From Tethya wilhelma (taxonomy: Eukaryota; Porifera; Demospongiae; Tethyida; Tethyidae), in contig CAXIPT010000002.1 of the NCBI GenBank assembly GCA_964030475.1, forward strand, positions 2,364,827 through 2,428,826: DNA of 64,000 nt. Direction: 5' to 3'. The notes under the pieces are model-generated. The model was not told the DNA's origin. It saw only the letters and a program-made list of their open reading frames with translations, and made no database searches. The position numbers were made by a program, and so were the translations under genes. Shown here in pieces: positions 1 to 11,900 of the stretch. Every line of letters starts with the position of its first letter. Within the stretch, counting starts at the first letter, position 1.

Positions 1-656
1 GATTCTTATTACCATACGTATAGGGTAAATAGAAACAATTCGGTTCATATCTTGTTTTGATATCTGGCCAACAGTTATTGACTAGTACAACAAAGTATAA
101 CTTTTGTTTTCATTGATGTGGTTTATGGACAGTTTATATTTGTATACATGATGTACACATACATCGTGACACATGTCACTTTCAGTATATATAGACAATC
201 AATATGCTTTCAGTGTGACATTGTGAATAATAGCTCCATACAGCAGAAATTTTTTATGTATACAATGCATATGATTGTACAAAACCAGTGGCTAATGTAC
301 TACACACCACAACACGTTAACATTAGCTGGCTCATGGTCCAACAAGCCACATGTTCAACCAATTGAAAGAGATCTTAATCTGATTCACAACTGGTGTACA
401 GGCGAGCAATTATACCATTCAAAGTAAATCACACTCCAAAGTACTGCATGAGTATACACAATGACATTAAGTGATCACAATAGAGCACCACAAAGTGATA
501 ACTATACACACATACACAGAACAACATAAACAGCTGAAAAGGAGTGGGTAGTAGTGACAGCTATACAGCATAGTGGGGTGTACTCCCCTAGGTGGTCAAG
601 ATAGTGGGAACAGATAAATTCACTCCTTACAACCAGATAAAAAATTCTCTTCGTTT
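1..656. other. Downstream flank of the Frizzled gene, no gene seen
   Basis: AT-rich DNA that lies 3' of the minus-strand Frizzled gene. I see no coding signal, RNA gene or clear repeat. The short open frame at 118-366 has the low-complexity composition expected by chance. Part of this stretch is presumably the receptor's 3' UTR, but I could not find a canonical poly(A) signal on the minus strand. Confidence 0.5.
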
Positions 657-2546
657 TCAAACCACACTCTCAGTGAAGATACTAGACACACTGCAGGGTG
701 TAGTCATATTCTCACATCGACTGGTGTTTGTGGTACAAGTAGTACTCACTAGTACATTGGGGCTGTAACTTTCACTGGAGTTGGTGGGCGTGGTGGGTAT
801 GGTGGTTACCAAGATAGTATGTACCGGCGGAGACTCATTTCCAAATCTCATCCCCATTTCGTTCGGACTGTAACTGCTATCGTTCGGTTTGTCCCACTGC
901 CCTATGCAACAGACCTTCCTCCAAGCTACGAAAGAGCTCTTTCTCAGCACCCACAGCACTGATATGACACCCATCACTAGACTTGCTAAAATCTTTACAA
1001 AGAATACGGCTAAAATCGGTCGAGCGTTTTCCACACACGTACTCCTTGAAGACAAGGATTGCAATTCTTGACATTTCAAGTACTGCATCTCCCACTGTTC
1101 CCTGTACCAGAACTCGTAGAAATAGGTACACAACAGAATACCCATCGGCAGTAGGTACACCGTACAGTAGAGTCCGATACGTCTCAAAACGTTCACTTGC
1201 ATCTCGTGTTTCCCTCCACTCTGATGGGAGTGATTTCGTTTTTTCGATAGACTACTCGATTGTAAATTGACAACTCGTGCAAAAGAGATGACAATGATCA
1301 CCGAACAGAGCACGACAATGCCCAGGAGAGGTACAATCAAAAATGGTAGTTCGTGATGTTTCGACACCCAACAGCTCTGTGTGATGGGATCTCCGGACAC
1401 ACGGCCTAGTGCGAGAACCACTATGAGCAGGATCAGCGGTAGCCCCCAAGCAGCAATGTGAAAACACAATCGCCAGATGTTGGAGATGTTCTTGAATCTG
1501 AGACTGCATAGAAACCACTCAATAGTGAACACCCCCCACCACGTCCAAGTACATAGTGTGAAGTAATACAATACACTGAAGAGAGCAGTACAGAGTGGGC
1601 TATTCAGACCATCCACCAGCAGAGCACTCTCGTTGAAAGAATTCACGAATTCCTTATCGCAAATGAGTCTGTCACGACCGAGAGCTGTTGATAGGGTATA
1701 AATGAACGCTATGCACGCATAACAGAATGTTATGCAGCCTATAGGCACCTCCAATGGTGGAACTTTGCGATAGTTCACGACATAGGTCAAACACGTTATG
1801 CACGACACCAACAGACAAACAAGGCTCCAAGTAGCAATCCATATCACGATGCTGTTCAACTGAGCGTGCTCAAAGTAGACACCCTGACACGACTCTGTGC
1901 AATGCTCGACGCCACCAAACACTGTCTGTGTGGTGTTGCCCGTGGAGGTTAAATGACCCGGACAAAAAGAAGTTTCTGATGTGTTTTCACTGTCCGATGT
2001 GGTGGTAGTGGTTCGACCACCCGGAGAGGTAGGGATCCCTGTACCACAAGCTCCACTCCATATGCACAATCTTGAACCCGAAAGAGGGAATCTGTGACAG
2101 TCCAATTCATCCGGCCACTTAAAGCTACTGTCTAGTTCGATCAGTTCCGGTAGACAGCTCTCTCTCACCGATACACACAGTTCACGACATGGTTCGACTC
2201 TTTGGAACTGCTGGGGCACACACAAGGGAAAGAGGGATGAACAGAGAAAGTGGACACCGTACGTCGAGCAGTTGAGTTTCAAGATCCTTTGCATGAACGG
2301 ATTCGAGAGAAAGTTTTGTGCCTGGGCTTGGTTGGTGTGATCGAAGACATTGGGGAAGGAAGTTCTGTTAGAGCCCAGAGCAGAGGCACAGAAATCAGGT
2401 ACTGCTACAGTCTCACATCTTACTTGATGGCTGTTGCTATCTGGTTGGAAGGTGCATGAAGTGCCTTGAGCAAAAGTTTTTATAGCGATGTGCAGGAGCG
2501 TCAAGTACAAACCGAGGGAGTGTTTAGACCACATTAGCCACGGCAT
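657..2546 (-). CDS. Frizzled-family seven-pass receptor (class F GPCR)
   Basis: A 629-residue uninterrupted frame. Residues 1-27 look like a signal peptide. Residues 31-150 form a Frizzled cysteine-rich domain with exactly ten cysteines (31, 44, 53, 93, 102, 109, 120, 124, 131, 150), the fold that binds Wnt lipids in known Frizzleds. A Ser/Thr-rich linker follows, with two further extracellular Cys pairs. Seven membrane segments lie at about 232-256, 265-289, 316-343, 358-381, 401-424, 455-478 and 509-534. The Arg-Ile-Gly at the start of TM6 (R456) and W542 after TM7 match the class F Arg-Trp switch positions. The cytoplasmic KTxxxW Dishevelled-binding motif is not canonical: it reads SSFVAW with Lys one residue earlier. 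The tail is Ser/Thr/Pro-rich and has no clear PDZ-ligand end. The expected role is Wnt reception at the plasma membrane. Smoothened is the alternative, but the complete Frizzled-type Cys pattern favours Frizzled. The whole gene is one exon here. Confidence 0.93.
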   Translation of the reverse strand: MPWLMWSKHSLGLYLTLLHIAIKTFAQGTSCTFQPDSNSHQVRCETVAVPDFCASALGSNRTSFPNVFDHTNQAQAQNFLSNPFMQRILKLNCSTYGVHFLCSSLFPLCVPQQFQRVEPCRELCVSVRESCLPELIELDSSFKWPDELDCHRFPLSGSRLCIWSGACGTGIPTSPGGRTTTTTSDSENTSETSFCPGHLTSTGNTTQTVFGGVEHCTESCQGVYFEHAQLNSIVIWIATWSLVCLLVSCITCLTYVVNYRKVPPLEVPIGCITFCYACIAFIYTLSTALGRDRLICDKEFVNSFNESALLVDGLNSPLCTALFSVLYYFTLCTWTWWGVFTIEWFLCSLRFKNISNIWRLCFHIAAWGLPLILLIVVLALGRVSGDPITQSCWVSKHHELPFLIVPLLGIVVLCSVIIVISFARVVNLQSSSLSKKRNHSHQSGGKHEMQVNVLRRIGLYCTVYLLPMGILLCTYFYEFWYREQWEMQYLKCQELQSLSSRSTCVENARPILAVFFVKILASLVMGVISVLWVLRKSSFVAWRKVCCIGQWDKPNDSSYSPNEMGMRFGNESPPVHTILVTTIPTTPTNSSESYSPNVLVSTTCTTNTSRCENMTTPCSVSSIFTESVV

Positions 2547-3400
2547 GTTTTTCAGATGTTTCTTTTAGGGGGTGGTTCAGTACGTGCATGCAGGAGGGCT
2601 CAGTCGGTGTTGATCCAACTCGATCAAGTCTGCACGAGTACTGCTTCTCAATTTATCAAGTATCTCTCCGTCTCAGCTCCAGCATACAATTTCACCTATA
2701 AAAGTAGATTGACTCGGTAATTCGAACCCTTCTAAATCTTACAGTTGCACGCAAAAGGAATTCAACACAACTCAACGCCGCTGCCCTGCTAATTGGCAGA
2801 GGTTGTTCAATACAAGCAAATTTTTGACTGAACTGTTTTTAATTACAGCTCATTACACCAATTACTGAAACTGCTTACCTTTGTGGCGGTCAGTCAGAGA
2901 TAACACGGTCGGCGATCAGTTGTAGTGCATCCCCAAACGGTCTCTGCCTCTCACAAACGAAAGTGGCGATGCTCAGATAACTTTTCTTTCGTAATCAACT
3001 TTTCGGCCTACAGAAGCCCTGCAAGCACCAATCTAACCGTTCTGCTAACTTATAATTTCTGAGAGACAAGAGATAGAGTAGATATTTTGACTTGAAGGTA
3101 CTTCGTTGAGGTAGCACGCCCAAGATGTCTCAATCACTGGTTGTTGATCACTCAGTCAATTAAGTGGTTGGGGCCTCCCCTTCCTGTTTGTGGTTCTTTT
3201 CGAGCGCAATATTTGGTGGGCGCGGTTTCGATGCGCGCGCACACGGAGCAAGATTACGGAGTGAATTTCAGTAATCTTGTTCAGTGTGAGCCAAGTCATC
3301 CGTGAACGAAGCAGTGGTGAGCTCTCAAGAGGTGAACATTTCTCACAGTCCTTTTCACGTCTCTCAAGGTACATTTATGTTCGTTATCGCCCTATTGAAT
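2547..3400. promoter_or_regulatory. Upstream region of the Frizzled gene, possible divergent promoter
   Basis: About 850 bp upstream of the receptor start. The stretch around 3190-3260 is noticeably richer in G+C and CpG than its surroundings and contains the words GGTGGGCGCGG and GCGCGCGC. In an AT-rich genome this can mark a promoter. A plausible 5' exon end, CTCAAG followed by GTACAT, occurs near 3365, so a plus-strand transcript could start here. No TATA or initiator element stands out. This rests on composition only. Confidence 0.25.
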
Positions 3401-3974
3401 GTACATAGTTGCCAATAACTACCTCTAATGGTGTCTATACATTTTAACCAGTTGACACCCACAGTGTAGATAGATGGATAGCTCAAGCCAGCCAGTCTGT
3501 ACTCTGTGTTTACTATCATATACACCACTGTTATTCTTTGGTAGTTGAAGGAATATTTTTGCACCACTGATATGCTATGTAGAGCCTTGTAAAACTAGAA
3601 CACTTTTTGTGTGGCTTACCAGCATTTACATGGTCCTAGTTTGAATATTATTGCCTCTATCAGGGAGGCTGTGTGTATAAACATTCATTCATTTTATGAA
3701 AAATTTAAACCTAAGGTTCGTGTTGATACATCCTTAGCAAAACCTCAATTGATGGTACATTACTAGAACAGCATTTCTATAATTTGTACTCCCACTGCTC
3801 ATTGTCCCACTATTAAACACTGAGCATCCCTGTCAGTGTCCTGTGTGTATGTATTCACCTGTGTCAAGAAGCTGACTGTTGCAAAATTGCAGCATTGTTG
3901 TGATAATTCGTGAATACTTACAGCTCCCTGCATGCTATTTTAATAGCTCAAAATAATATAGTATATTGACAGTA

Positions 3975-4074
<100 letters not shown>

Positions 4075-5037
4075 ACTACATGTGATGTTGGTATAGTATT
4101 CAGTGCCTTTGTTTCTACAGCTGGTTTGGTTCTTGTGTGTCAGTCGTGCTCCTTGGATGTCAGCCTGTGTGACGTAGGGTGTTAGTGACATGTTAGCAAA
4201 CAGTTTCGAGACTGTGTAGTGATTCAGTGAGGTGCTGTCGGTGATAGTGTCCAAATGTGTTGGTCTGTGTGTGTGTGTGTGTGTACACTTAATGTGTTTA
4301 GCATCCATGCACACACACACACACACACACACACAAACACTAAGCCTAGTCTATGAATTCTGTATTAAGTTCTCGACTCCAAAAATAGATATACTATATC
4401 ATTGTTTACGTCAACAGAATTTTCACATTTAGTTTAAAAAAGCCTTCCATCCAATACACTGTCTTAAAAAACACAAAACTATTATTAACTGTATGCATGG
4501 ACAGAGCCTTCTGGAAGTTTTGAAGTTTGCATGGTATTATGTTAATCTTATGGTAGATGCATATGCATAGGCCTTGTAGACAACCTTGCTGTACTGTGGT
4601 TGATAATTCTGTTGTAGGTGGACATGCACTTGTACATGAATCATTGATTGTAACTCACTTTGAAGCAAATTTCATCTTTTGATAGCTTCCACTCCCATGG
4701 TTACCGTAGAGTGACTTCAGGTTGCCAGTGGACCAGTGGATGAATGATAATAATGCTTGTGTACTCTGAGATAGATGGGACATAGCTTGTAGTTTCAGTA
4801 TACTGTACTTTAGTGGTGATTCTTTACTTGTGTTGTGACTGTAGTGAAACATGAAGGAAGGGGGAATGGAACCCGTGCTCCAAAGATAAAGGATAGATTA
4901 TATGTTGTTTGGTGTAAAGCTGCTTTGTGTGTGATGATGTGTAGTGTTTTCTTTGACCAGTTCTCAGTGTGGTCATGTAGTGGTGATGCCGTGTCTGTGT
5001 AGGTAAACAATGTTCCCACATTGCAAAGTGCACCTTG

Positions 5038-5038
<1 letters not shown>

Positions 5039-5122
<84 letters not shown>
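5039..5122. repeat. (CT)n microsatellite
   Basis: About 41 uninterrupted CT units. It is one of the longest perfect dinucleotide tracts in the window and is likely length-polymorphic. Confidence 0.97.
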
Positions 5123-5125
<3 letters not shown>

Positions 5126-6191
5126 CCTGGGAAGTGTGTATTGAACTAAGTGACATTTGGCAGTGACTGTACATTTCAGTGTTAATTGAACAATGGTCAG
5201 TGTGTTTGTAGGAAGCTTAACTGTTGGCTACGAAATACACTTTCAATTGAGTGATGTTATATCACGTTATGTTATAGTCACTTCGATATTTCTTGAACAC
5301 TATTGTCATGTGCTACTTATAAATAGATCAACAGTACACAACTGAATGAAGTCAAGGTGACTTTAGTTTTCTTGACTCCTACTATCGTGTATACTGATAA
5401 TTAGATCAGTAAATTCAAAGTACAGACTGCAATACAATTATTGATGCTTTGCATTTGTTGCAGTACAAATTATGTATGTTAATTGGTGCACAGCACATGT
5501 TGTACCAGCATCGATTGATATAATAGTTGCACACACTCATGTTTGTCCACACGTGTTATGCTGGGATGATTAGCATGGCCATAAGCTCCTTGTAGGTTAG
5601 TTCCCTTCGGTCATAACTATGTGAATAGCAAGTGTCTGCTATATATAGGTAGTGTTATTGCATGCATGACCAGGAGCTCATGATGGACATGAGTATGTCT
5701 CATCCATGTACATGTATGTAGTATTTGCTGTGTGAGAAATTAAGCTACTCTTAACTATTTCCCTTTGTATAATTTAAAAAACAATTGTCTTGTCACCATT
5801 TTTATGTAACTGGAGAGATTATAAATATAGTGGTAATGAAGGATGTGGTTACATGTATGCAACTCGGTTGCCGTAATCTTGGAAGAGGTACCACATCTAG
5901 TGTGCCTTTGCTGGGCTGCAAGTCTTGAGACCTTGATTGCATTCCAATCATGTGACCACAATAGGTTAATTACATTGGGGTTTGATCATGTTCACCACAA
6001 TCCATGCTAAGTTCACGAAAAGCATACAGTACTTCTGCTGTTTTAGCTCAGGTGTGTATCACTCTTCAAATTGTAAAATAGTTTATATTTTCGCAGGTGG
6101 TTAGTGTGCACAAGTAAAGGCAATAACTATAAATTCAGAATTCTGATCCACTCTTGCAAACATTCACCAATCATTGTAGCATTTTACAACT

Positions 6192-6193
6192 GN

Positions 6194-6253
<60 letters not shown>

Positions 6254-6259
6254 GCACGC

Positions 6260-6295
<36 letters not shown>
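6192..6295. repeat. (AC)n microsatellite with an N at its edge
   Basis: About 50 AC units with a few CG interruptions (6252-6265). The N at 6193 sits at the start of the tract, so this is probably an unresolved sequencing or assembly point and the true length is uncertain. Confidence 0.95.
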
Positions 6296-6297
<2 letters not shown>

Positions 6298-7511
6298 TTC
6301 CTGGCGCTTGTCTTCAACAACTTCCACCACCCTGCCATTCCAATCTGCTGCAGTTCACTGACCAAATTAATAATAAAACCCTTTTGTTTGTCTAGTAATT
6401 TTCTTGTAATGATTCCACAATTACTGTGCATGACATGCACACTTGATTGAACCCACCAGCTGAGTAGCTGTACTACCAAGATTGCGTAACTGTAAACCAT
6501 TCCTGAGATTTTTTTGTTTACTACATTTACCACACAGTCTTCTCCTTTGTCCTCTGAAGAATTTCCCAGGAACTACCAATGTCAGCTGTTCCTTCTCTTT
6601 GAATGTCTGTTACATGTTCTGTGTGAGATGTTATAGCACCAGCTGCAGCAAGTGGACTGTGAAGTGCTTCAGTTATATAGTACTTGTATGGGGTCAGTTG
6701 TTAGAAGTGATTCATGCATCCAAATACCAACTGTCAGCTGTAGATGTTCTTTTCCTTGTAGTTCAATAGGCTACCCCCCCAAACACACAAACACACACAC
6801 ACATACACACACACACCTGCAGTTATAGCATATAGCTGTTGTTGGGTGCATCTTAAGACATAACATTGTACAAAATTGTATCCACATTTCATACAAACAT
6901 ACGTCTTCTCATATGGTTTACTCTAGTTTATGAGTGGTGAACAACTTTCCGTTTTATTTCTAAATGTGTTCTTGGAAGTGTTTTCTGTCCCCCATTGCTT
7001 TCTCCGTCATGTTAAAATTTGTAATTATCATGTTCTACGTTCATGAGCTAAAGGAAGTTTTCTATTTTTGTTTGGTGTCAAAAGAGGTTTGGTATAAATT
7101 TTCCTATGTTGTTTTCTGCCCTAGTAAAAGCTTTGTACATTCATAAATAGGAGCTTTGGGAGTGAGCCTAACTGTTGAGCAAACAATAGTGTATGCCTCT
7201 TAATTTCTCATACACCGTTAGTGTATAGTTAACAAAATTACCTTGGATATGTTTCGTGTTTTCTTTTTGTGTTTGCTGATCGATATTCACGATATTTGTG
7301 AAAGTTTGACTTGTTTTGTATTACAGTTTCGTTTGTGATTAATTATTATTTTAACTCCTTTTGTGCAGGATTCAGGTTTAATTTTAACCGCTTTAACTAC
7401 AATCGTTGGAATCACATACAGAAAGATGAGATAGGACACTGTTAACTTTAAATTTCAAAAAAACTTTCATCACATTTTCTACCCTCTTCTTTGTTGGAAT
7501 CATCCCTTATC

Positions 7512-10152
7512 ATGAGTAGCATTGTCAATGGCGACCACCACCCAATGGTGGCTACTGGTAACCTTAGCAACGGTGTACTGGGCCCGACCAAAACCTCCCA
7601 TCACCATAGCAATGGTACGACAACCACCGAACGGTCATTCAACGCCAAATCGTTCCAAAAGCCTCAGATAAGTATCGAAAGTGCCGACATCCTCGACGAA
7701 ACTTCTGAAATCGGAACAAAGACGGCCTCGACCGGAGTGGACAGCAATCACCTAGAGACCCACGCCCCTCACTATGGTAGCCACTCCACCCCCAACAGCC
7801 CCTTGGCACGTGTCCAAGCCAAGACGGACAAGAGTCCTACTAACTTGAAGGTCGTCTATGGTTCCTCGCCAAGGAGTAATTCCCTCCCCCATGGCTTGGC
7901 CATGGTGCACGACCGGTCTGTGCCGTCGGCCAGTGGCTACGAGAGCGACACCTCCGATGATACGCAGCTATCGGACGAGAGAGGAGGTGAGGAGAAGCAG
8001 CGTACGAGACAGACTCTCTACAGTAGTCCTGTCCGAAGGAAGAAGCACTCGGACACGTTGGACAGCACCAGTGAGCTGTACCTCGACAGCAGCAGTGATT
8101 CAAGCTCAGAAGAAGACGAAGGAATTCAGTCCTTGCCACGGAGAATGACGATGAGGTGTTTCATGAAGCTGAAATGGACATGTACAACGAAGCGGACACC
8201 AAGTTGGTCGACTGGGCTGACAACGTTTTCGTTCCTGCTTGTAGCACTCTCCTAGATCACTGCCTCGTGAGCAAGGAGAGCGGAAGAAGTTCGAACCTGA
8301 TTCAATCGGATCTCCGAAACCTCTCCAATACGATCAACTACTTCTGTAGCGAGCAGCAAAGATTGAGTGGGGTGCTGAGAGCACAAATGAAGGGGATATC
8401 CCAGTCAATTAGCACGATCGTTTCTCAAAGCTTCGAATCGATAAATCGAAAACCTTACAGCTGGGATCATCTGGCTCAAATGCCTCTCTCTCTTCCTGAA
8501 GCCTCCAGTGGTTTTGATCGGTCACGACAGTCGAAGCTATGCAGTCAAAGTCCTTCGAAGTGTCTCGCAATCGCTGATAGCTCCTCTGATGTCTGAAGCT
8601 GAGCATGGTCTTCACTCACGAGCTCTACAAGTCAATCGTTCAAGCTCTTCAAAAGATATCGTGGAAAGTGGAGGCCTGTCTCTCTTTCAACGATCCGAGC
8701 CGAGATTTTGAAATCCACACAAAGATTTTCGACAGAGATCAGACAGTAAAGTCCGTACAATGATGATCGGAGCCATACCTCCCGAAGAGCCAAATTAAAG
8801 TCGGCAGTGACACACCTAGAGTGTGTCGGACAACCTACTAGCGAGTCAGAAGAAGGATAAGATACCTCGTCCTTCCCCTAAGGGGACACCGAACATCATT
8901 CGTAGGACTCCGAAGCGGAAGAACACGACCAAGTGGTACCATTTTTGATTCAGCCAACTTGCCGTCTGATTTAGCCCAAGTCACTCAGACGGGTGAAGAT
9001 TCCAGAAGACACCACCACCAACTCCAGTGAAATGTCACCGAGAGGATCTCTAAAATTGAAGAAGCGTTGAGTGACGCAAAGAGTAACTACTCACCGTCGA
9101 GATTAAGAAGAACGCAAACGGTTGCCGTTAGTGATTCACCAAAGAGAGTCAGCCAGGCCATCACCTGGGAGAGACAATCGGGCTCACCACGCTACTTCCG
9201 TCCCAAAGCCAATAGGAGAACAACCATCTCGCTCTCCGTCATCGAAGTCACCAGGCTAGGTCTGGCGTCAAACGAGTCCATGCTCCTCGCCTCATATGTC
9301 TCACGCTACATGTATTCAAGAAAAAATGGACGATGAGCATCGTGCCCAGCTGAAAGACCGCCTGACGAGTGAGTTCGGTAGCTTTGGAGGTAATCAATAC
9401 AAGAAATCCAAGAGTGCAAGTACCCCCGATCTCCTGGACGATGACAATTACGATAAAAAGAAGTCTTCTGACTCTCTAGAGCGGCGCGACAGTGTCCTTC
9501 TGCTTCTTCCACAGCTGTCAAGCAACCTCCCCCTCCTCTCCTACAGCCAATATCGAGGAAACCACTGGCTAGCAGACATCGTCGGATAGCGACGTTTTCA
9601 GTCCAAATTACCAACAGAGTTTCGTTCCTCTGCCGTCGCACGTTAACGTGGACAATGAGTGGGTGCGGAGGTGAAAAGAAAATATCCTCGTCTGGTAGAT
9701 TCACACAGAGTCTCATCAAGACAGCTCAAGCTTTAAGAAGAGGGTCGACGGCTTCTAGACTATCGTCAAAGAAGAGTCCTTTCTCGTGAGAGGGAGAGTA
9801 GGATCTCTGGATCTTCTCTCGGAGGCAAAAGACAAGCAAGAGATGATGGAAGAGGAGATTCGTACGCCCCGCGAGCGCCATGAGCGAGTCCGTCACTTCC
9901 TCATCCACGTCCAGTGTGAAATCAGAGACGATGCCGACAACCAAGTCGCACAGAGGAGGCACTCTCTCTCGTCTGGTGAGCAACAAGAAGTCAAAGCAGT
10001 CAGCGAAGTTTCAGCAAGGGAGATTCACTTGCAAGGAGAAAAAAGGCGCAGAGGAGTGGATTTTTGAACTCTTATCCGCAGACGATGGTATCCCGGCAGC
10101 AGACCCTATTGAATACTACTCCCAGAATGCTGACCAGACCTCAGGGTGGAGG
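7512..10152 (+). pseudogene. Ser-rich coding region with several reading-frame breaks (decayed or mis-sequenced gene)
   Basis: The stretch is coding-like throughout but is not one frame. An ATG at 7512 opens a Ser/Thr-rich, low-complexity N-terminus that runs to about 8140. The sense then moves to another frame (through about 8500) with a folded-looking stretch, including VDWADNVFVPACSTLLDHC, that resembles a helical domain. It moves again to a frame with ATG 8605 (to about 8757) and hops through several short pieces up to 9880-10152. The last piece ends at GAG|GTAAGT, a strong splice donor at 10153. I do not recognise the family; it looks like a large scaffold or cytoskeletal-type protein. 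Tiny introns could explain a few hops but not contiguous ones such as that near 8140. The giant genes nearby have no such breaks, so general sequence error is not the obvious cause. Either a pseudogene or a locally poor assembly fits. Confidence 0.5.
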
Positions 10153-10160
10153 GTAAGTCG
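10147..10160 (+). promoter_or_regulatory. Splice donor GAG|GTAAGT
   Basis: A consensus 5' splice site directly after the last coding-like frame of the broken gene, followed by non-coding GT-rich DNA. It suggests that the transcript continued into further exons, which I could not identify downstream. Confidence 0.55.
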
Positions 10161-10995
10161 ATATACGAGTGTATAAACATACTTATGGCTGGAGAATGTG
10201 CATGAGTTGCATTACTGCTGTGTGTGTGTGTGTGTTGTGTGTGTGTGTGTGGGTTTGTGTGTGTGTGTGTGTGATAATTGTACGTGTAATAAAAGTTAAG
10301 GAAGTTAGTGTCAATCATCAAACACGTACTGCAAGTGTGCACAAGCTAGTATGGTTAACATTCCTTTGGATTCATTTGGTCTACGGCGTAAGACCAACAC
10401 TCAAACCTCACAGACTCATCACAACAGTTGTACGTATTACGTACATGCAATTATGGGCATGTAAGAGTATAACATAACACACACACACACACATTACTAG
10501 TCTAATACTAGACTAGTATTAATTATATGCTATAAGCTTGATTCGTGCTGTTTCCTAAATAGAAAAAAAAATCATCATATAAACAATCATGTATGCACTT
10601 CAGTATCGATCGCATTGCTTAAACAAGATTTTGTACAGAACTTAAGCTCATGTTATAATATGCATGTTTTCGGCATAATTATACCTGAATCGACAATTAA
10701 CCGTGCATGCCGGCCCAATTTAGTTGCAGTTGTTTTGTTCTGTCTATGTTTGTTTGTCACCGTTTAGCAACTATATTGTCAGTTTAATTTATAATAATCA
10801 TAATAGGCTGAAAATACTGGTTACTGGATGCATGGATGGAGAGGTACACGTTTGTACTGAGAAATACAATTATGGTAAATCTTACATATACCTAGTCATT
10901 ATTGATGACAAGGGTGTAATATAATTATTATATTGTTAAAACAATTACAGATGATAAAATTATTTATCATTAACAACCAACAATATTCAGAGAGG

Positions 10996-11036
<41 letters not shown>

Positions 11037-11765
11037 CTGTAACATGTCAATGCATTGAGTGTCATTTGCAGTTGTAAATATCTTATGCACACGCATGTGT
11101 ATACTGCACAATAACAATTATTATAATTTACAAACACTATAGCTTTTGTTACTGAATCGATCACTGGACACTGGCTTGGCCTGTAAAAGAAGAGAAACAG
11201 ACACAATAATTATAACAATGATATCAAAGTTCTAATAAGTGCACAGTATATATATAATACAAAATCAATGAGTTAATGAAGCTGTTACTTAATTTAAGAA
11301 AGTTGTTATTAAAATAGTTGTTTAGGGGCTTAAGGCAACACTAATCATCAAGCTATTATGGGATACTTTATGTGATTAAAGTTTTCAGATTTTCCTAGAA
11401 TATTAGCACAACATCCTTTGTGGTGGACAATCACGTACGACAGCCCTCTCCCACCAAAAGTACATAAATTATAGCCTTATAGCTACCACAAGTACACTAG
11501 TAAAAACTGCACCCACACACCTACACAAGGAGGATACACAATTAAATTAACTTTCTAGAGATATACTCTCAGACACTTAGATTCTTTTCTGTTCTTACTT
11601 TTGATTGACAGAACTTAACAACAAACACTGATTTCTTTCAAGGATCATGCAAGATCTTGCCATTTTGACATCTTACATGTCATTTGCAGGAAAGTTCTAC
11701 CTGCGCGGGAAGCTTGTGATAGGAACACATGCAGTCACATGCAGTCACATTTCTGATTATTTGCT
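10161..11765. other. Intergenic or intronic DNA, no gene seen
   Basis: Low-complexity AT-rich DNA with a GT tract at about 10221-10272 and a GA tract at 10990-11033. No exon is visible. Confidence 0.5.
10990..11033. repeat. (GA)n microsatellite
   Basis: About 20 GA units after a GGGA-rich lead-in. Confidence 0.9.
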
Positions 11766-11774
11766 AATAATTAC

Positions 11775-11891
11775 TAGCTTAGTACCCAGGCTCTCGATCC
11801 CCTTTGACTTTTCACTCACAGAAAAGTAAAGGGAGAGCCTTACTGTTAGTGTAAAGTCAAAGTCTAAGGAGAGAGCCTGGGTACGAGGCTA
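11775..11891. mobile_element. 117-bp MITE with 9-bp target-site duplication
   Basis: The ends are 21-bp inverted repeats (11775-11795 and 11871-11891) with a core GTACCCAGGCTCTC. The element is flanked on both sides by the identical 9-mer AATAATTAC (11766-11774 and 11892-11900), a target-site duplication. It encodes nothing. A second, diverged member of the same family lies at 54478-54550. The 9-bp duplication would fit a Mutator-like group better than Tc1/mariner, but no transposase is present to test this. Confidence 0.85.
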
Positions 11892-11900
11892 AATAATTAC

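Noticed and set aside
4824..5174. Minus-strand frame with a long Arg-Glu run
   Set aside because: Produced by the CT tract; no independent coding evidence.
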